From NCBI GenBank assembly GCA_018907035.1, contig JACCIC010000209.1, forward strand, positions 362,001 through 426,000: a stretch of 64,000 bases of DNA, read 5' to 3'. The number at the start of each line of letters is the position of its first letter. Position 1 is the first letter of the stretch. This DNA is from Sycobia sp. Sy_11 (lineage: Eukaryota; Arthropoda; Insecta; Hymenoptera; Epichrysomallidae). The position numbers and the translations under genes were made by a program. The notes beneath the pieces are model-generated. The model did not search any database, was not told where the DNA came from, and saw only the letters and a program-made list of their open reading frames with translations. Below are positions 13,251 to 25,703 of this stretch, piece by piece.

Positions 13251-13827
13251 GAGGTATACGCGACAAAGTTTCCAGCTCGAGAAATCTAATAAAAGCTCGG
13301 GCGAGGCAACAATGGAACGCTTACAAAGAAGCGATAATCGTGCGTAAAGAGAGAAAATCTATTCCTCCGGACATAGAGAAAAAGGGTGGGAGGGGGGGCG
13401 CGTCGCGTCATCGCGCGCACGCGCGCGCGCGTGCTTTATCGCACGATAAATTAGAGAAGAAGCTCCGGCGTATTATAAATCGAGCACGCATTACGCTCAG
13501 GGCTCCTATATATATATACTGCAGCTACGCCGTGACGGCCACTCGGATCAATCGTCCAGAAGTCCTCTCCTAGAAATGACGCATATCCTGTGCTGAATCA
13601 TTCCTGGATAAAGCCCGCTCTGTATATTACTTATACACTCGCCGAGGATCCCCGGGTAAACGTGCACGCATACATGCATGCATGCATATCTATGTGCGTG
13701 CGGGGGAGCCGGGGACAGTGAGAGAAAAAAAAAGAGAGCGAGAGGAGGAGATGGAGATTCACCGAGCAGTAGAAAAGGGAGATTCACGATGGCACTCGTG
13801 CCAATCGGAAGCCGGCAGTTCCGCAAG

Positions 13828-13854
13828 TATATATATATATATATATATATATAT
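13828..13854. repeat. (TA)13 microsatellite
   Basis: Uninterrupted TA within a CpG-bearing block (13,250-14,450). Confidence 0.95.
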
Positions 13855-13960
13855 CTATATGGTTCGAAGCCCTTTCTCCCCTTCGTAGTGGGAGGTGCTG
13901 GCCACTCTCTCGTTCGATCGTATACATATACAATCTTTATGTGCACATATACTTGTGTAC

Positions 13961-13963
<3 letters not shown>

Positions 13964-14008
<45 letters not shown>
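13964..14008. repeat. (TA)22 microsatellite
   Basis: Uninterrupted TA. Confidence 0.96.
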
Positions 14009-14016
<8 letters not shown>

Positions 14017-14241
14017 GCACGGTAGGCGTTTAATGACGAATTGACTTCAATTCCCGGGGGCCGCTGCCGCGTCAGGTCGGCCGCACGGGCTCATATGCCG
14101 GAAGCTGAAATTGCGCGTCACTATAGGGCCGACGATCTTGGCGCGCTGCCTCCTCCTGATCGAACTGTCATTACTTATAAACACCGTGGGGTGAGCCACG
14201 GACTCCTAGAGAAAGTGAGGGAGGCTAGCGGAGAGAATGAC

Positions 14242-14248
<7 letters not shown>

Positions 14249-14283
<35 letters not shown>
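14249..14283. repeat. (GA)17 microsatellite
   Basis: Uninterrupted GA. Confidence 0.96.
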
Positions 14284-14285
<2 letters not shown>

Positions 14286-14450
14286 GGGCTTTTGTTCGGC
14301 CTTACAATAATATATTCCTTTCGTCGCGAACGCCCCGGGCGTCCATCAATTTTATCGACTCCAAGGATTTTCACGTAAAAACAAACGACGCCGCGCTTGC
14401 TCCTCTGAGAAAGCAAATTTATAAATGTTATAGAGGCGCAATGGTGTCTT

Positions 14451-14452
<2 letters not shown>

Positions 14453-14498
<46 letters not shown>
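14453..14498. repeat. (AT)23 microsatellite
   Basis: Uninterrupted AT, at the right edge of a CpG-bearing block. Confidence 0.97.
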
Positions 14499-14500
<2 letters not shown>

Positions 14501-14519
14501 TACGTTTCACGCTTTATTT

Positions 14520-15900
14520 GATGCATGGGCAACAAATGTATATAGGATTTCGCGCAGATTTACGCAATCTGCAAATGTAATAAATACATTTAGCGATTCG
14601 ATCACGCATCGATGAAATTCTCTATCGAAAATATCTTGAAACATTAAATAATTTGGTGATCGGTAATTTGTTACAATTAAAAATGAGGAAGGGGTTTTGT
14701 GATGGAATATTTTATCTTTGATTGGAAAATTCAATTGCGTAGCCGCGAATTGACACGAAATTCTTTTGATTTTTTAGTCAAGGGTCTTCTTACATTACTT
14801 TTCTGAATCATTTACTTTGTTGCTTAACAGCCCGATATAATGCTCTCAATAGAAGAAATGATTGTAATTTGATACTGATATAATAATTATTCTAAAACCA
14901 TAAAGATATTGCAATAATATATATTAATAATCTTTTTTCATGTTTGTTCACTGGTGCATTAATTCGTGTAATAAATAATAAAAACTCATACAATAAAATT
15001 TTGTTATAATTAAATATGGTAATTCAAATTACACATGATTACTATATTTCTATTATATCGACTTAGTTATATTATTCTACGCAATAAAAAACATAGTTCG
15101 TAACATTTTTATAATTGTTAATACATCAATAAAAAAATCTTACCCGGACAATTGAAACTGTTCGCCTTAAATTATTTTCTAAAGTATTTATATTTAAACT
15201 TGTTCAAATAGTTATGTATCATTTATTTTATTTTATTTTTTTAATTTTATAAAAAATTATATATACTTATAATGTTCAGAATCTATTTATTACTTAATTA
15301 TTGTATTTAAATTATCATAATTTTTGTTTGTTAATTTCTAATTACAAGCAATTAACAAGAATACATAAACTGTAATGATAATAAACACTTGACAATATAA
15401 AATGAAAACTATTAATTGAAAAAATGATTAAGTGTAAAATACCAAGCAGTGTCAAACATATTTGATTAGTTTGCTCAGTATACCCTAAGGAAAGAGGAAA
15501 GTTGAGATTAGACAACGAAAATATAAGAGAAATACTAAACACTCAAGAAAATTGTGATGTTATTAAACTTATTGAATCTATTAGGATGAAAAATTTAATA
15601 TAAATCACTTGTATTAATTGTAATATTTATGTAAATTAGAAAAAATAAATAATGTATATATGTAGATGAAATTTTAGTCGCTAATATCCGTGATGAGGGG
15701 GGAAGGCGGTGCGACTTATAATCAATAAATTAAAAAAAGAAAAAAAAAGAAAAGATTTTGAAAGTTAAATGAAATAAAAATATAACAACAATTATATAAA
15801 ATTGATATGATATTTTATCCAATTGGCTCCCTATTATCAAGTCCAAATGTTGCAGCCAGCAGAAAAAAAAACAATAAAATAACACTCGTCTTGTTTGAGC
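14520..15900. other. AT-rich intergenic DNA, nothing recognised
   Basis: Strongly AT-rich. No element, RNA gene or coding frame is supported. Confidence 0.55.
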
Positions 15901-16605
15901 TATGCGGAATAAACATCCGTAGCACGCTGCGTTAACTCAATATATACAAAGCCGGGCTGGTCCGACCTCGGGTTCGCTCGATCCGCTATTAATGATCGGC
16001 TTTGAAGTCCGCGCGCCAATTACCTTCCCTGTAATCTATACTGCGTATATTTTCCTCGCAACAAAACCTTTGGCAGTCCCCTAGGAAGAATCCGATAATA
16101 TATATATATATATATATATATAGACGCGCACTTTTGGCGTCTCGCAACGCAATCGTTCCCACTTCATTAACGCTGACGCCTATACTATATATATATATAT
16201 ATATCACTCGGATCGCTCTTTCCTCTCTCTCTCTCTCTCTCTCTCTCCCTCTCTCTCGAATATCCTGCGACGGCGCTGTGACGCGGCGGCGGGGCCAATC
16301 GTCGCACGCTCCCTCGCTTTATCGCGCGAGCGCAGGACGGCGGCGCGTGGTTCTTCGAAACGAGAAAAATAAAAGAAAGAAAGAAAGAAAGAAAGAAAGA
16401 AAATCAAGCTCACCGGCGTACGCGCAGTGCTCGGGACAGGTTCCGGATCGGGCACGTGACCCGAGCACGGAGCGTGGGACTATTATCTGGTGGGCCGCCG
16501 TCCGCGTTCGTTGATCGTGCATAGGCCAACGGGCGGGGCGGAGGGTTGCAGGGGTGGGAGGGTGAGAGCGCAGAGCATATTGTGCGCATCTTCCCGTGCT
16601 CGTAG

Positions 16606-16611
<6 letters not shown>

Positions 16612-16657
<46 letters not shown>
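16612..16657. repeat. (TA)23 microsatellite
   Basis: Uninterrupted TA. Confidence 0.97.
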
Positions 16658-16662
<5 letters not shown>

Positions 16663-16850
16663 CTGTTTCCGACTGCCACTTGGAGGGCCGCGTAGAGCTC
16701 GTTTCCCGAGGGGGGATGGCGGCGAATTGTACGGAAGCGACGGTGGGGATTGAGGGGTGGATGCGCATCAGTTATACGCAGACGCGCGCGACCCCCACCC
16801 GACTCCACTGCAAATTATTATCGGGTCCGCATACGTTTCTCGTACTTGTA

Positions 16851-16878
16851 CACAAACACACACACACACGCGCGTGCG

Positions 16879-16929
<51 letters not shown>
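16851..16929. repeat. Compound (CA)n(CG)n(TA)n microsatellite
   Basis: A (CA)n block, a CG-rich block around 16,869-16,883 and a (TA)23 block follow each other without breaking purine-pyrimidine alternation. Confidence 0.95.
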
Positions 16930-16934
<5 letters not shown>

Positions 16935-17329
16935 ATTTGGGAATGATGTGAGAAAAGTCCGAGCGGGTATGGACACCCTCGCCGAGAGAGTTATGGGTAT
17001 ATATGAGGCTTGTCGTCCTGCCGAGGGGGCGGGGGCCGCCTGTCATGGTGGCGAAACGGTCGTGATTTGCGAAGCGCGGTTCGGCATTATATTAAACGAC
17101 TCCCCGAGCTTCAATTACGCATGAGATTCAGCTGGAGGGTTTTTTTTTTTTTGTTTGTTTGTTTGTTGATCGATGCTGTTCGCGTACAGTGTCGCCGAGT
17201 TGTGCGTTGTAATGGAATAAAGGACTTATTTGTTTCGTTGAAGCATCGCGTTTTAACTGTTGAAATGTGCTGGATTTCGTGGCCGTTCGATGGCTGATTA
17301 AAGAGTAGGCGCGAAACTGGTCCGTGATA

Positions 17330-18240
17330 TATAAGGATAACGTGCGTCTGAAACTGTAATTATATTGATATATAAATGTTTTTTACGTACTGGATTTTGT
17401 ATGTTGAAAATAGTCTTATTTTTAGGTTAAAAAACATGTAGACACAAGTTAACTTCACTAATCTTATTTTATAATCCTTACAGTGGCTATTGCATGTTTA
17501 CAGGATATGTCGAAATAAAATCTGACGATCTCAATCCAATACGATGGGAAATTATACTTCGATTTTTTCACAATATAAAAAATTTTTGTACAGTTTGATC
17601 ATGAGGCACGCCGTTATTTAGTAAGCTTTCTCTCAAAGATAAGCAATATCATACAATATATGTATTTTTCGGTGGGAAAATAATGAGAGCTACGACTAAA
17701 CGCTGTTAAATAGAGCTCGAGGCGTTGAACCTTTGAGGGGGGCAAACAATACCCGATCTATGACGGAGGACAACATTAACCGATCGAATTGTACAAAGTT
17801 ATTGCTGTACAGTGTAGTAAAAAAAAAATCGTATGCAGTGCGATATTCCGCCATCTTTCCGCGGATTATTACGATCGTATTTATTACCACAGTCCTTGGA
17901 AGAATATAATTTTTAAAGGATCACTATATCGCGGGTGTCGTGAAAATAACGCGAACGTAAGTGCCTTCGCATAAGTAACTTCGCTGCCACCGCGCGTCAA
18001 ATCATCCGGAGAAGAATAATCGCGCTCTTCGAGATTTCGGGGCTCATGCGAGAGAACGACCCTGACGTGACAAATACGTCTCTCGGTCAATTTACCCAAA
18101 ACTAGCCGCTTCTATTGAGCATACACGCAGTTAAAATGGTCTCAGGGGTATTCGATTCGACTGTACGGACGTACAGTTTCCGACGTATGTATGACGCGAT
18201 GATGTATGTATATTATTCATGTTCTCCTTGTTATTATTAT
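17330..18240. other. Intergenic DNA, nothing recognised
   Basis: AT-rich to about 17,690, then mixed. No supported feature. Confidence 0.5.
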
Positions 18241-18250
18241 TATAATTAAT

Positions 18251-18252
18251 AA

Positions 18253-18328
<76 letters not shown>
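18251..18328. repeat. Compound trinucleotide array (TAC)n(TAA)n
   Basis: About 16 TAC units pass directly into about 10 TAA units. The open frames over it are poly-Thr/poly-Asn or poly-Ser translations. Confidence 0.96.
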
Positions 18329-18330
<2 letters not shown>

Positions 18331-18719
18331 ACATTACTCTCTTACAAAATCCACGATATACATTGAGCATTATTTTTTATATCAGGTATAATTGTTCATA
18401 TAGTTTTTCAAAAACGTGGTTGAGCGCAGCAATTGCCAAGCGCATTTCAATAAAAAGATCGTTATGCAGTTTAGCTGAACAGAACTGCCATTTCGATCGG
18501 GCTACTTATTTTCCACGCAATGCGTTTAGCGCTAATCAGAGATGGAATCTGAAGATTGGGACTCGGTGGAGTATGCGATCATTATACGTAGGTCTTTTAT
18601 TACTCTATAAGCAATGAATTACAACTACCTGCGGGTAGAGGAAAGGGCTTAAACTTAAGGAATATGTGTATAGACCGGCTACCGCGGGCGCACGAGTGCC
18701 GAGCAACCAAAGCATACAA

Positions 18720-18748
18720 GTGTGTGTGTGTGTGTGCGCGCGTGTGTG
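18720..18748. repeat. (GT)n/(GC)n alternating tract
   Basis: GT repeats interrupted by GCGCGC, all alternating. Confidence 0.9.
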
Positions 18749-18918
18749 CATAACCCGCATGGAGCCAGCTGTGGTCCTGGCAGGAGAGCGGACGATATCT
18801 ATCGATGTATATAGCGTAGACTCTACTTGACTCCGCGCATTAGCGAGTTCAATTATGATTGGTGCGCCGATTCAATGGATACACTTGTAAAGTCTCTAGT
18901 GCCCGTATGTATATACAT

Positions 18919-18921
<3 letters not shown>

Positions 18922-18971
<50 letters not shown>
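18922..18971. repeat. (AT)25 microsatellite
   Basis: Uninterrupted. Confidence 0.97.
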
Positions 18972-18973
<2 letters not shown>

Positions 18974-19195
18974 TTTTTCCTTTTTCTTTAATCCGAATCG
19001 AGCTGAGATGGACGCGCATCTTTTGAGAGCGTAATAGAGGGAGAGAGTGGAAGAAAGAGAGAGCCAGAGAGAGGTAGTGCACCTGGATGGGTAATCCATC
19101 ATACAATGAATAAGAGGGATTATATCCATTTGGTCGCTCATATTGATATACGGATGTGGAAAATATGATTTGCTTCGTTTTATCTTCATATTTAG

Positions 19196-19197
<2 letters not shown>

Positions 19198-19243
<46 letters not shown>
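19198..19243. repeat. (TA)23 microsatellite
   Basis: Uninterrupted. Confidence 0.97.
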
Positions 19244-19245
<2 letters not shown>

Positions 19246-19594
19246 TTAACTTTAGGAGCAAGTGCATAACAAGAACGCGCCGTCGATGGAAACCCTTCTA
19301 CAATACTGATTTACAGGAACAACTAAAAATATCCGATGCTAAGTTGAGTACCTCGAACCACGAATTCAGTAGTATCTATCAATATATTGTAAACATGATA
19401 ATATTTAAGTAAAATTTTGATCGATGAAAAAATTTTTTTTCTTTTATTAAATTCGTTGAAAAATCTTTTGTTAATCTTCAGACTGCCTGTTAAAGAAGAT
19501 GGTGCAACGATAATCATAATATATATATATTATTACAATTGCATACAAAAACTGGTACAAAAGTTCGTGTATTAAGAGTAGCGATATTATAAAA

Positions 19595-19598
<4 letters not shown>

Positions 19599-19650
<52 letters not shown>
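19599..19650. repeat. (AT)26 microsatellite
   Basis: Uninterrupted. Confidence 0.97.
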
Positions 19651-19653
<3 letters not shown>

Positions 19654-19699
19654 TAAATATTTTTGTCGATTCACATATAGCAAGACAAAATGAATTCAA

Positions 19700-20420
19700 T
19701 CGTGAAATTTGCACGCACCCTCTCCCCCCCCCCCTACAATCCAAAAACTATGTGCAAATCACGCCGTGCGTCGATCTTTTTCGAGAGCGCCGAGTGCGTG
19801 CACGCGGGCACTTCGAAAATGCAACGCGCGCGCTTTCCTTTCTTCACGGATTTGATGAGAAGATTGTCGAGCGCCGAATGGGGCATTTTCGCATTGACAG
19901 TGATGGCGATCGACCGCGTATATTGTACATATAATACGCGCGCGCGTGCGCACGGAGACGAATGTATGTGTATATAGGTATATACATCGCTGCAGACGTA
20001 ACGACCGCGGGGAATGATTTAAACGTATCAACTTCAGCGGAGCTCGCAGAGCTTATTCTACGCTCTCTTATGATTGATCTATGTAATGCGGAAACACCAT
20101 CGCCGAAGAGAGTTCGCTTGCGCAAGCACATTTCTCTCTCTCTCTCTCTCTCTCTCTCCCTCCCTCTCTCTCTCTCTCTCTGCCCCTCTCACTCTAAAAA
20201 CTTTCGCACTACTCCTCTTTCTCATTCGCGATGGCGAGCTCAGTATAGCGTACCGTTGCGCTTCGATTTGCCCGATAGTTTTATACCGATGCGGTGAAAT
20301 TTGCTTCTGGCATTGGGTTATACTTACTATCACAATACGAATTCGCGCAAGATTTTACACGTATATCTTCTCACGTATATATAGACCGCTATTTACTTAT
20401 TCCAGTGTTTTGAATCTGCG
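19700..20420. other. CpG-rich block
   Basis: CGCG-rich, with an interrupted (TC)n array at 20,133-20,181. No gene is supported. Confidence 0.55.
20133..20181. repeat. (TC)n microsatellite, interrupted
   Basis: Two TC tracts joined by CCTCCC. Confidence 0.94.
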
Positions 20421-20922
20421 ATAAAATTTCTAGATTTTATTGTAATTTTTACTTATTTTTACTTATTGAATATTATGTATTTCATTTGATTTAAATTAAT
20501 TTTTTTTTACCAATTTTGCGGTATATTGATTGATTCCGTTAATATAAGACTTAAATGGTATAGAATATTCATTTGGTAACTTAATATTGAAAATAACAAA
20601 CATGATATTTCGAAGAAACCTTAAGGGGTTTCTTATTCTATCGGTACGTCTCAATTTCTATATATAATTTCTATACGATATTAATATATTTCCATATATA
20701 ATTTGTATATATTATACTCAATTTCTATAATATAAAGTACAAGATTTTTTATGTCATAATTATTAGGGATGCAAGAAATTGAATCAAATGTTTTAGAATA
20801 AAATAAGCTGATTTTTTTTATTGAGCAATTTAAGTATAATTCGTACAAATAAATAGTACATTAATTTTGTACTGTCAATTTTATGTACAAATATACGGGG
20901 TTATATCTTATTTTAGTATAAT

Positions 20923-20926
<4 letters not shown>

Positions 20927-20963
<37 letters not shown>
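20927..20963. repeat. (AT)18 microsatellite
   Basis: Uninterrupted. Confidence 0.96.
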
Positions 20964-20967
<4 letters not shown>

Positions 20968-21049
20968 GTTAACATTATATAAGAGATGCTGCAAACTGGG
21001 CACTCCCGGAATTTGCGAAAAATTACCTTCATCACTCTATAAGGCCTAT

Positions 21050-21210
21050 GATCTATGTATCTAAATGTATAACGATGTACGTATGTATGTTACTGTATGC
21101 CTATGTCCGCATGTATCTATAAGTGTATCTATGTTCCGATGTATCTATTTATCTGACTATCTAACTATCTGTCTATCTAAATATTTATCTGTCAGTGTAT
21201 CTAACAATCG
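21050..21210. repeat. Degenerate TATC/TATG tetranucleotide repeat
   Basis: Repeated TGTAT, CTATG and CTATC motifs in 4-base phase, much mutated. Looks like an old tetranucleotide satellite just left of the mariner relic. Confidence 0.7.
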
Positions 21211-21284
21211 AATCATTTATTAGCAATGTTAAATTATGTAAAACCAGTGTCAAAGTTGTATAAAAGCATGCTGCCCAACTAGAG

Positions 21285-21715
21285 GTCAGACAATTAAGTA
21301 ATGCGACAAAATTAAAAAATCGAGTATATTTAAAAATTAAGGTGTATTGCTGCGATTCCCTTCAAAGTAGAGTCCCCTCCCGCGTCTATACACTTATTCC
21401 AGCGTGTTTTTTCTCCAGTTTTCTTAACAAACCTGGAACACTGCTTGTGGGACCTCTCCGAGTACCCTCGTCACAGATTCTTGGATATCGTCAACGGAGT
21501 CAAAACGTCGATCTTTGAGGAATTTCCCCAAATGGGGGTATAGGAAAAAGTCGCAGGGTGACACATCCGGTGAATAGGGGGACGGTTGTGGTAAGGTTGC
21601 GATGCCTTTAGACGCCAAAATCAGAGAGACACCGAATGCACTCGGCACGGCTTCTGCGATGTCCAGGTGTCTCAGGACGACTTCTACGGGGAATAGTATT
21701 TGTGTCATATGATTC
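21285..21715 (-). mobile_element. Internally deleted mariner-like transposase relic
   Basis: An open minus-strand segment at 21,708-21,424 contains PYSPDVSPCDFFLYPHLGKF and then KDRRFDSVDDIQESVTRVL. This is the diagnostic mariner C-terminus 'PYSPDLAPCDFFLFPKLK...GRRFDSIEEIKEN'. The frame breaks after VFQVC. The family's end then continues in another frame as RFVKKTGEKTRWNKCIDAGGD at about 21,426-21,360. The usual catalytic 'HHDNAPAH' block is missing between VEVVLRHL and the C-terminal part, so there is an internal deletion. An AGGTCAGACAATTAAGTA-like end near 21,282-21,300 may be the 3' inverted terminal repeat. Confidence 0.78.
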
Positions 21716-21865
21716 TGTGCTTTTACTTATAGACCACAAACATTTGTTGTTAGATATCAGATGCTCTTCAGTTTTATGCAAAAAAAAAAATCGAGTTCTG
21801 CCAAGCATGGATAAAAATAATTTAGCGATCGAATTAAACTTTATTTTTTCTTTAGAAAATTGCGC

Positions 21866-22072
21866 ACACATTGTAGAAACCGAGCTTTTTTATACAACTT
21901 CTCAAGACTTTCGTCTCTGCTTTCGCTTAGCATTTCTCTCTATCCAATGTTCGCGTGGGTGAAACGGTGGGAGCTGGCGTATATCCATCCGTTTTTCAAC
22001 AGACATTGGATAGAGAGACATTCCAAGCTGAAGTCTGGAAAAGTGGTATAAAGAAGGCGGGTTTTTAGAACC
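21866..22072. repeat. 205-bp near-palindrome (long imperfect inverted repeat)
   Basis: The left arm (about 21,866-21,970) and the reverse complement of the right arm (about 21,984-22,072) align along their length. The shared core is a perfect 16-mer, TCTCTCTATCCAATGT at 21,935-21,950, with its complement at 22,003-22,018. Further shared blocks are TTTATAC.ACTT.TC.AGACTT outward and TGAAA..CGG.TGG inward. One arm has an indel of about 15 nt. The central loop is about 13 nt. It may be a foldback/MITE element or the source of a hairpin RNA. It lies only about 150 bp from the mariner relic. Confidence 0.7.
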
Positions 22073-22074
22073 GC

Positions 22075-22355
22075 CGCATTGGCCTGCGTATTATCAGTCA
22101 GGCGGTCGCATCGACGGATCTCCCCATTTTCTGCTCGTTTCCTCGCCAACAGTTCCCCGCCCACAGTTTCTCCCTTTCCAGATTCCGTTTCGCCGATGGA
22201 CACTGGCGCGTAGCGCAGAAATTACTCGCAACAGCCAAAAAATCGACTCGACATCGACGCGTATGACTTGTCCTTAACGACCTCCACATCAGCGCGCGTC
22301 GATCACTATCGTCTCGGAAGGACAATACAATCGCGCCGGGCGTTCCGCGTACTAA
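22075..22355. other. CpG-bearing intergenic DNA
   Basis: No supported feature between the palindrome and the next (AT)n array. Confidence 0.5.
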
Positions 22356-22358
22356 TGA

Positions 22359-22359
<1 letters not shown>

Positions 22360-22411
<52 letters not shown>
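22360..22411. repeat. (AT)26 microsatellite
   Basis: Uninterrupted. An (AG)9 tract follows at 22,469-22,487. Confidence 0.97.
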
Positions 22412-22414
<3 letters not shown>

Positions 22415-22499
22415 ACGCTTCGTGAGCACTAGCGCGTAATTGAGAAGAAGCGAGCGCCGAGAAGAGGTAGAGAGAGAGAGAGAGAGAAACAGCAGCCGT

Positions 22500-23637
22500 T
22501 ATAGATCGCCGGAACTATCCCATCAGATCCCATCGATTCGCATGACGCGGCCAGAAGAGCCCGGTCGCTCGTGGTTTTAATGCGATCAGAGTATTTTATT
22601 TTTATTTTAAAGAAGCATTTATTATCTGTGATTTTTTTTTTTATTCATTATATAAAGTATAGTGCTTTTGTATTATAAGTGTACTCGCGCGGAGCTCGAG
22701 GGTCGGTGTTATATAGATTTTTTACTTTAAACAACTATATAAAGAATTGACAATGCGTTTTTACAAAAGCCTTTAATTGTTTACTTTACGTTCAGGACAT
22801 AAAGGAAAATGAACCGTTTAACGTTCGATGCCGCTTTTCTTTACTTTAACTTGCCGTCACGGTATGATAATGAATAAAATTTATTGGTTTTCCTTTGACG
22901 AAGTCAAGCGTTTGAATATATTTTCGGAACGGAATTCTGCAATGAAAGTGCATAATATTAAACATCTTTGGAATACATAAAATTCTTCCAAAAAAAATTT
23001 CGCACGCTTTTAAACTTTTAGATCTTGGCCCATTGTGATAGAATCAAACAAGATTCGACTATTTTAAGTAAAAAAATCCTCTAATTTTTTCTTAAACTTA
23101 TTAGGATTTTCGTATTATGCGTTTACAGCGATTTTTTTTCTCTTAAACTAAGTTTCAATAGAATAAATATTCTACGTCTGAAATTATATCCGTGATTAAT
23201 CGCGTGAAAACCTTCTAATTGATATCTTTCCCGATCGAATAATTTAAACATATTTTCAAAAAAAAATTTTTTGACATACATTTCATATCGTATTATGTAC
23301 TTAATATGAAGCAATATTAATTCTATAGCCCTTTTTTCATAGATTTGATTCTTGTTGAAAAATGAATACAATAAGTATCATTATGTACTGCCTGCTTTAA
23401 TCGACTATTTCGTCATTATTGTCTTCTACCGTGAAAATTTCGCTAATTACTTTTAAAGAGTATACGTTAGAAAAGAGAAACCTTTGTTCGAATAATTTTT
23501 TCTTTATAGATCGGTGTTTAGATGACTGCAACTTTATCTTCAGCTTATAAAAAGAAAATCCGCTTGAAAGTTTGACGGAGAAAATCACTGCAAACCATAA
23601 ACCCAGTCCTTTATTAAATTTCGCTTCTGATGGCTGC

Positions 23638-23640
<3 letters not shown>
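22500..23640. other. AT-rich intergenic DNA, nothing recognised
   Basis: No supported feature. Confidence 0.5.

Positions 23641-23696
<56 letters not shown>
23641..23696. repeat. (TA)28 microsatellite
   Basis: Uninterrupted. Confidence 0.97.
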
Positions 23697-23699
<3 letters not shown>

Positions 23700-23904
23700 G
23701 TACGTCACTCTCACTTGTCAACGCCGCGGACCGAAACTCTCGCGTCATCGCACATACCTACTAATAATACCCCCCCCCCCTCGGCCGCGCATAGACCGCG
23801 TTCGATAAGTCTATATAATATCAAAGACGGCATATATCCAGGTTATATGCCCGGCATATATATTATTATTCGCGACGCGCGCATCGTCGATCACCTAATC
23901 CGTA

Positions 23905-23907
<3 letters not shown>

Positions 23908-23954
<47 letters not shown>
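23908..23954. repeat. (AT)23 microsatellite
   Basis: Uninterrupted. Confidence 0.97.
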
Positions 23955-23958
<4 letters not shown>

Positions 23959-24111
23959 AGAATACTGCATCGGCAAAGTGCGCTATAATAGCGCACATCG
24001 GGAGACAGCAACGTTACACATTGGATGGATTGGCAAATAAAGTCGCTCTCCAATCACGAATGGTTTCTATATCTTATGTATTCGCTCGCTAACGTATACG
24101 GGTGTATGTGA

Positions 24112-24113
<2 letters not shown>

Positions 24114-24153
<40 letters not shown>
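24114..24153. repeat. (AT)20 microsatellite
   Basis: Uninterrupted. Confidence 0.97.
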
Positions 24154-24164
<11 letters not shown>

Positions 24165-24333
24165 CGTTCGCAAGAATTTTCGCTTCTCATCCGTAGATAA
24201 AAAGATGACTGGGCAACTAATATTCATCGGATGAAGCGCTCAATATGTATGTATATATATGCCCGATTACGTATATTCAAAGTGCGGTTGCGCATTGTAC
24301 GCGAGGTCCCATCGTTATTCGCGATATCTTCGC

Positions 24334-24338
<5 letters not shown>

Positions 24339-24386
<48 letters not shown>
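24339..24386. repeat. (AT)24 microsatellite
   Basis: Uninterrupted. It is the fourth (AT)n array within 750 bp. Confidence 0.97.
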
Positions 24387-24389
<3 letters not shown>

Positions 24390-24838
24390 AATACATGCGA
24401 CTGCCGCCGTAATGACCTCTGAAAAAGCATGGAGTACAATAATATTCCGCGCCCGTCTGCGCCAGTTTAGCGCCGACTACACGGGTGTATGAATTTTGCG
24501 AATCACAGATCTGTATCTGTTACATATTATACGAGTTACATGACTTATACATGTCCGTTTGGAATGGCAGCGATATATCTTGGCCAGAACTGTGCATTTA
24601 GCCAAAATGTGTACTGTGGGACTCTTAATTAGAGCTTTATTTTTGATCCAGTCCGCATTTATTATTAATAATCAGCGATTACCGTTATTTCTGCGGCAAT
24701 TTATAGAATATTAACTATTTAGCACACGGGATAGTCTGGTTTTATAATGAGCTTATTTGGAGCGATCGAATATAAGTGAAACGTTTTTTTTAAACTACGA
24801 AAAATGTCTTTCTTAAACTATATTTTACAGAAACTTCT

Positions 24839-24842
<4 letters not shown>

Positions 24843-24891
<49 letters not shown>
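24843..24891. repeat. (AT)24 microsatellite
   Basis: Uninterrupted. Confidence 0.97.
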
Positions 24892-24894
<3 letters not shown>

Positions 24895-24899
24895 GAATT

Positions 24900-25669
24900 T
24901 TCCTTCGCGACGCGATTCGACGGCAGTATCTAATATTTTTGTAAATTTCAATGAATTTTTTTTAATACACAGCCGACATTCAAACGACGGTCCATAAATA
25001 AATTCGGCCTTTTTCCTTCCTCCTCGAACCGTTGAACCGGTTTCGCCATATTGACTTACCGGGAGCTTTTTCGCGCCTTCGAATCAATGTAATTGGTATG
25101 GATTTTTTTTTGTCACCAAGAGAAAAGCCAAGTTGGCGCGAGGTCGTTTTAATTAATGGTGCAAAAATCGCGCCGTACGAGAAGTCTGCCAACTTTCAGA
25201 CAGCGCAATATTATTATTATTATCAACCTCCCCAAGCTCACGAAGCTGGAAAAATCAATATATTTTTCAGTTAATAATTCGGCACTCTCTTCTCTCTCTC
25301 GCTCTCTCTGTTTCTCTCTCTCTTTTTCTACCTCTTCCTTCCTCTAAATCGAGTCAATATAATAAATATTCACAAAACGCGCGACTCGACCATAATCGCT
25401 TTCATTACAATTAGATCGTAAATGGGTGAGAACACAGAAGCTATATTTGTATACGAAGCTCACACACGTTAGTTCGGACACGCTCCGCGATAATTCAGAT
25501 TGGACTATATGGTGTTTAGGTACATGTAACTTTCGCCGATGATATATATTCGAACGCCAAGTGACTTTTTCCAATCGCGAGCCAAGTCCTCACGGACTAT
25601 TTATGCGCGCTGATCCCAACGCGCGCTAATGAATGGTGGCGGCATAGATTATATTGCCCAATACGTACA

Positions 25670-25670
<1 letters not shown>
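24900..25670. other. Intergenic DNA, nothing recognised
   Basis: An interrupted (CT)n stretch lies at 25,286-25,345; otherwise nothing is supported. Confidence 0.5.

Positions 25671-25671
<1 letters not shown>

Positions 25672-25701
<30 letters not shown>
25672..25701. repeat. (CA)15 microsatellite
   Basis: Uninterrupted CA. Confidence 0.96.

Positions 25702-25703
<2 letters not shown>

Larger units (their letters stand above)
15950..17300. other. CpG-rich block with dense microsatellites
   Basis: Contains (TA)12 at 16,099-16,122, (CT)n at 16,222-16,256, (AAAG)8 at 16,371-16,403, G-rich DNA at 16,530-16,570 and (TTTG)n near 17,149-17,167. Open frames are low complexity. Confidence 0.6.

Noticed and set aside
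18131..18391. Poly-Ser/poly-Asn/poly-Thr open frames
   Set aside because: Direct translations of the (TAC)n(TAA)n array in different frames.
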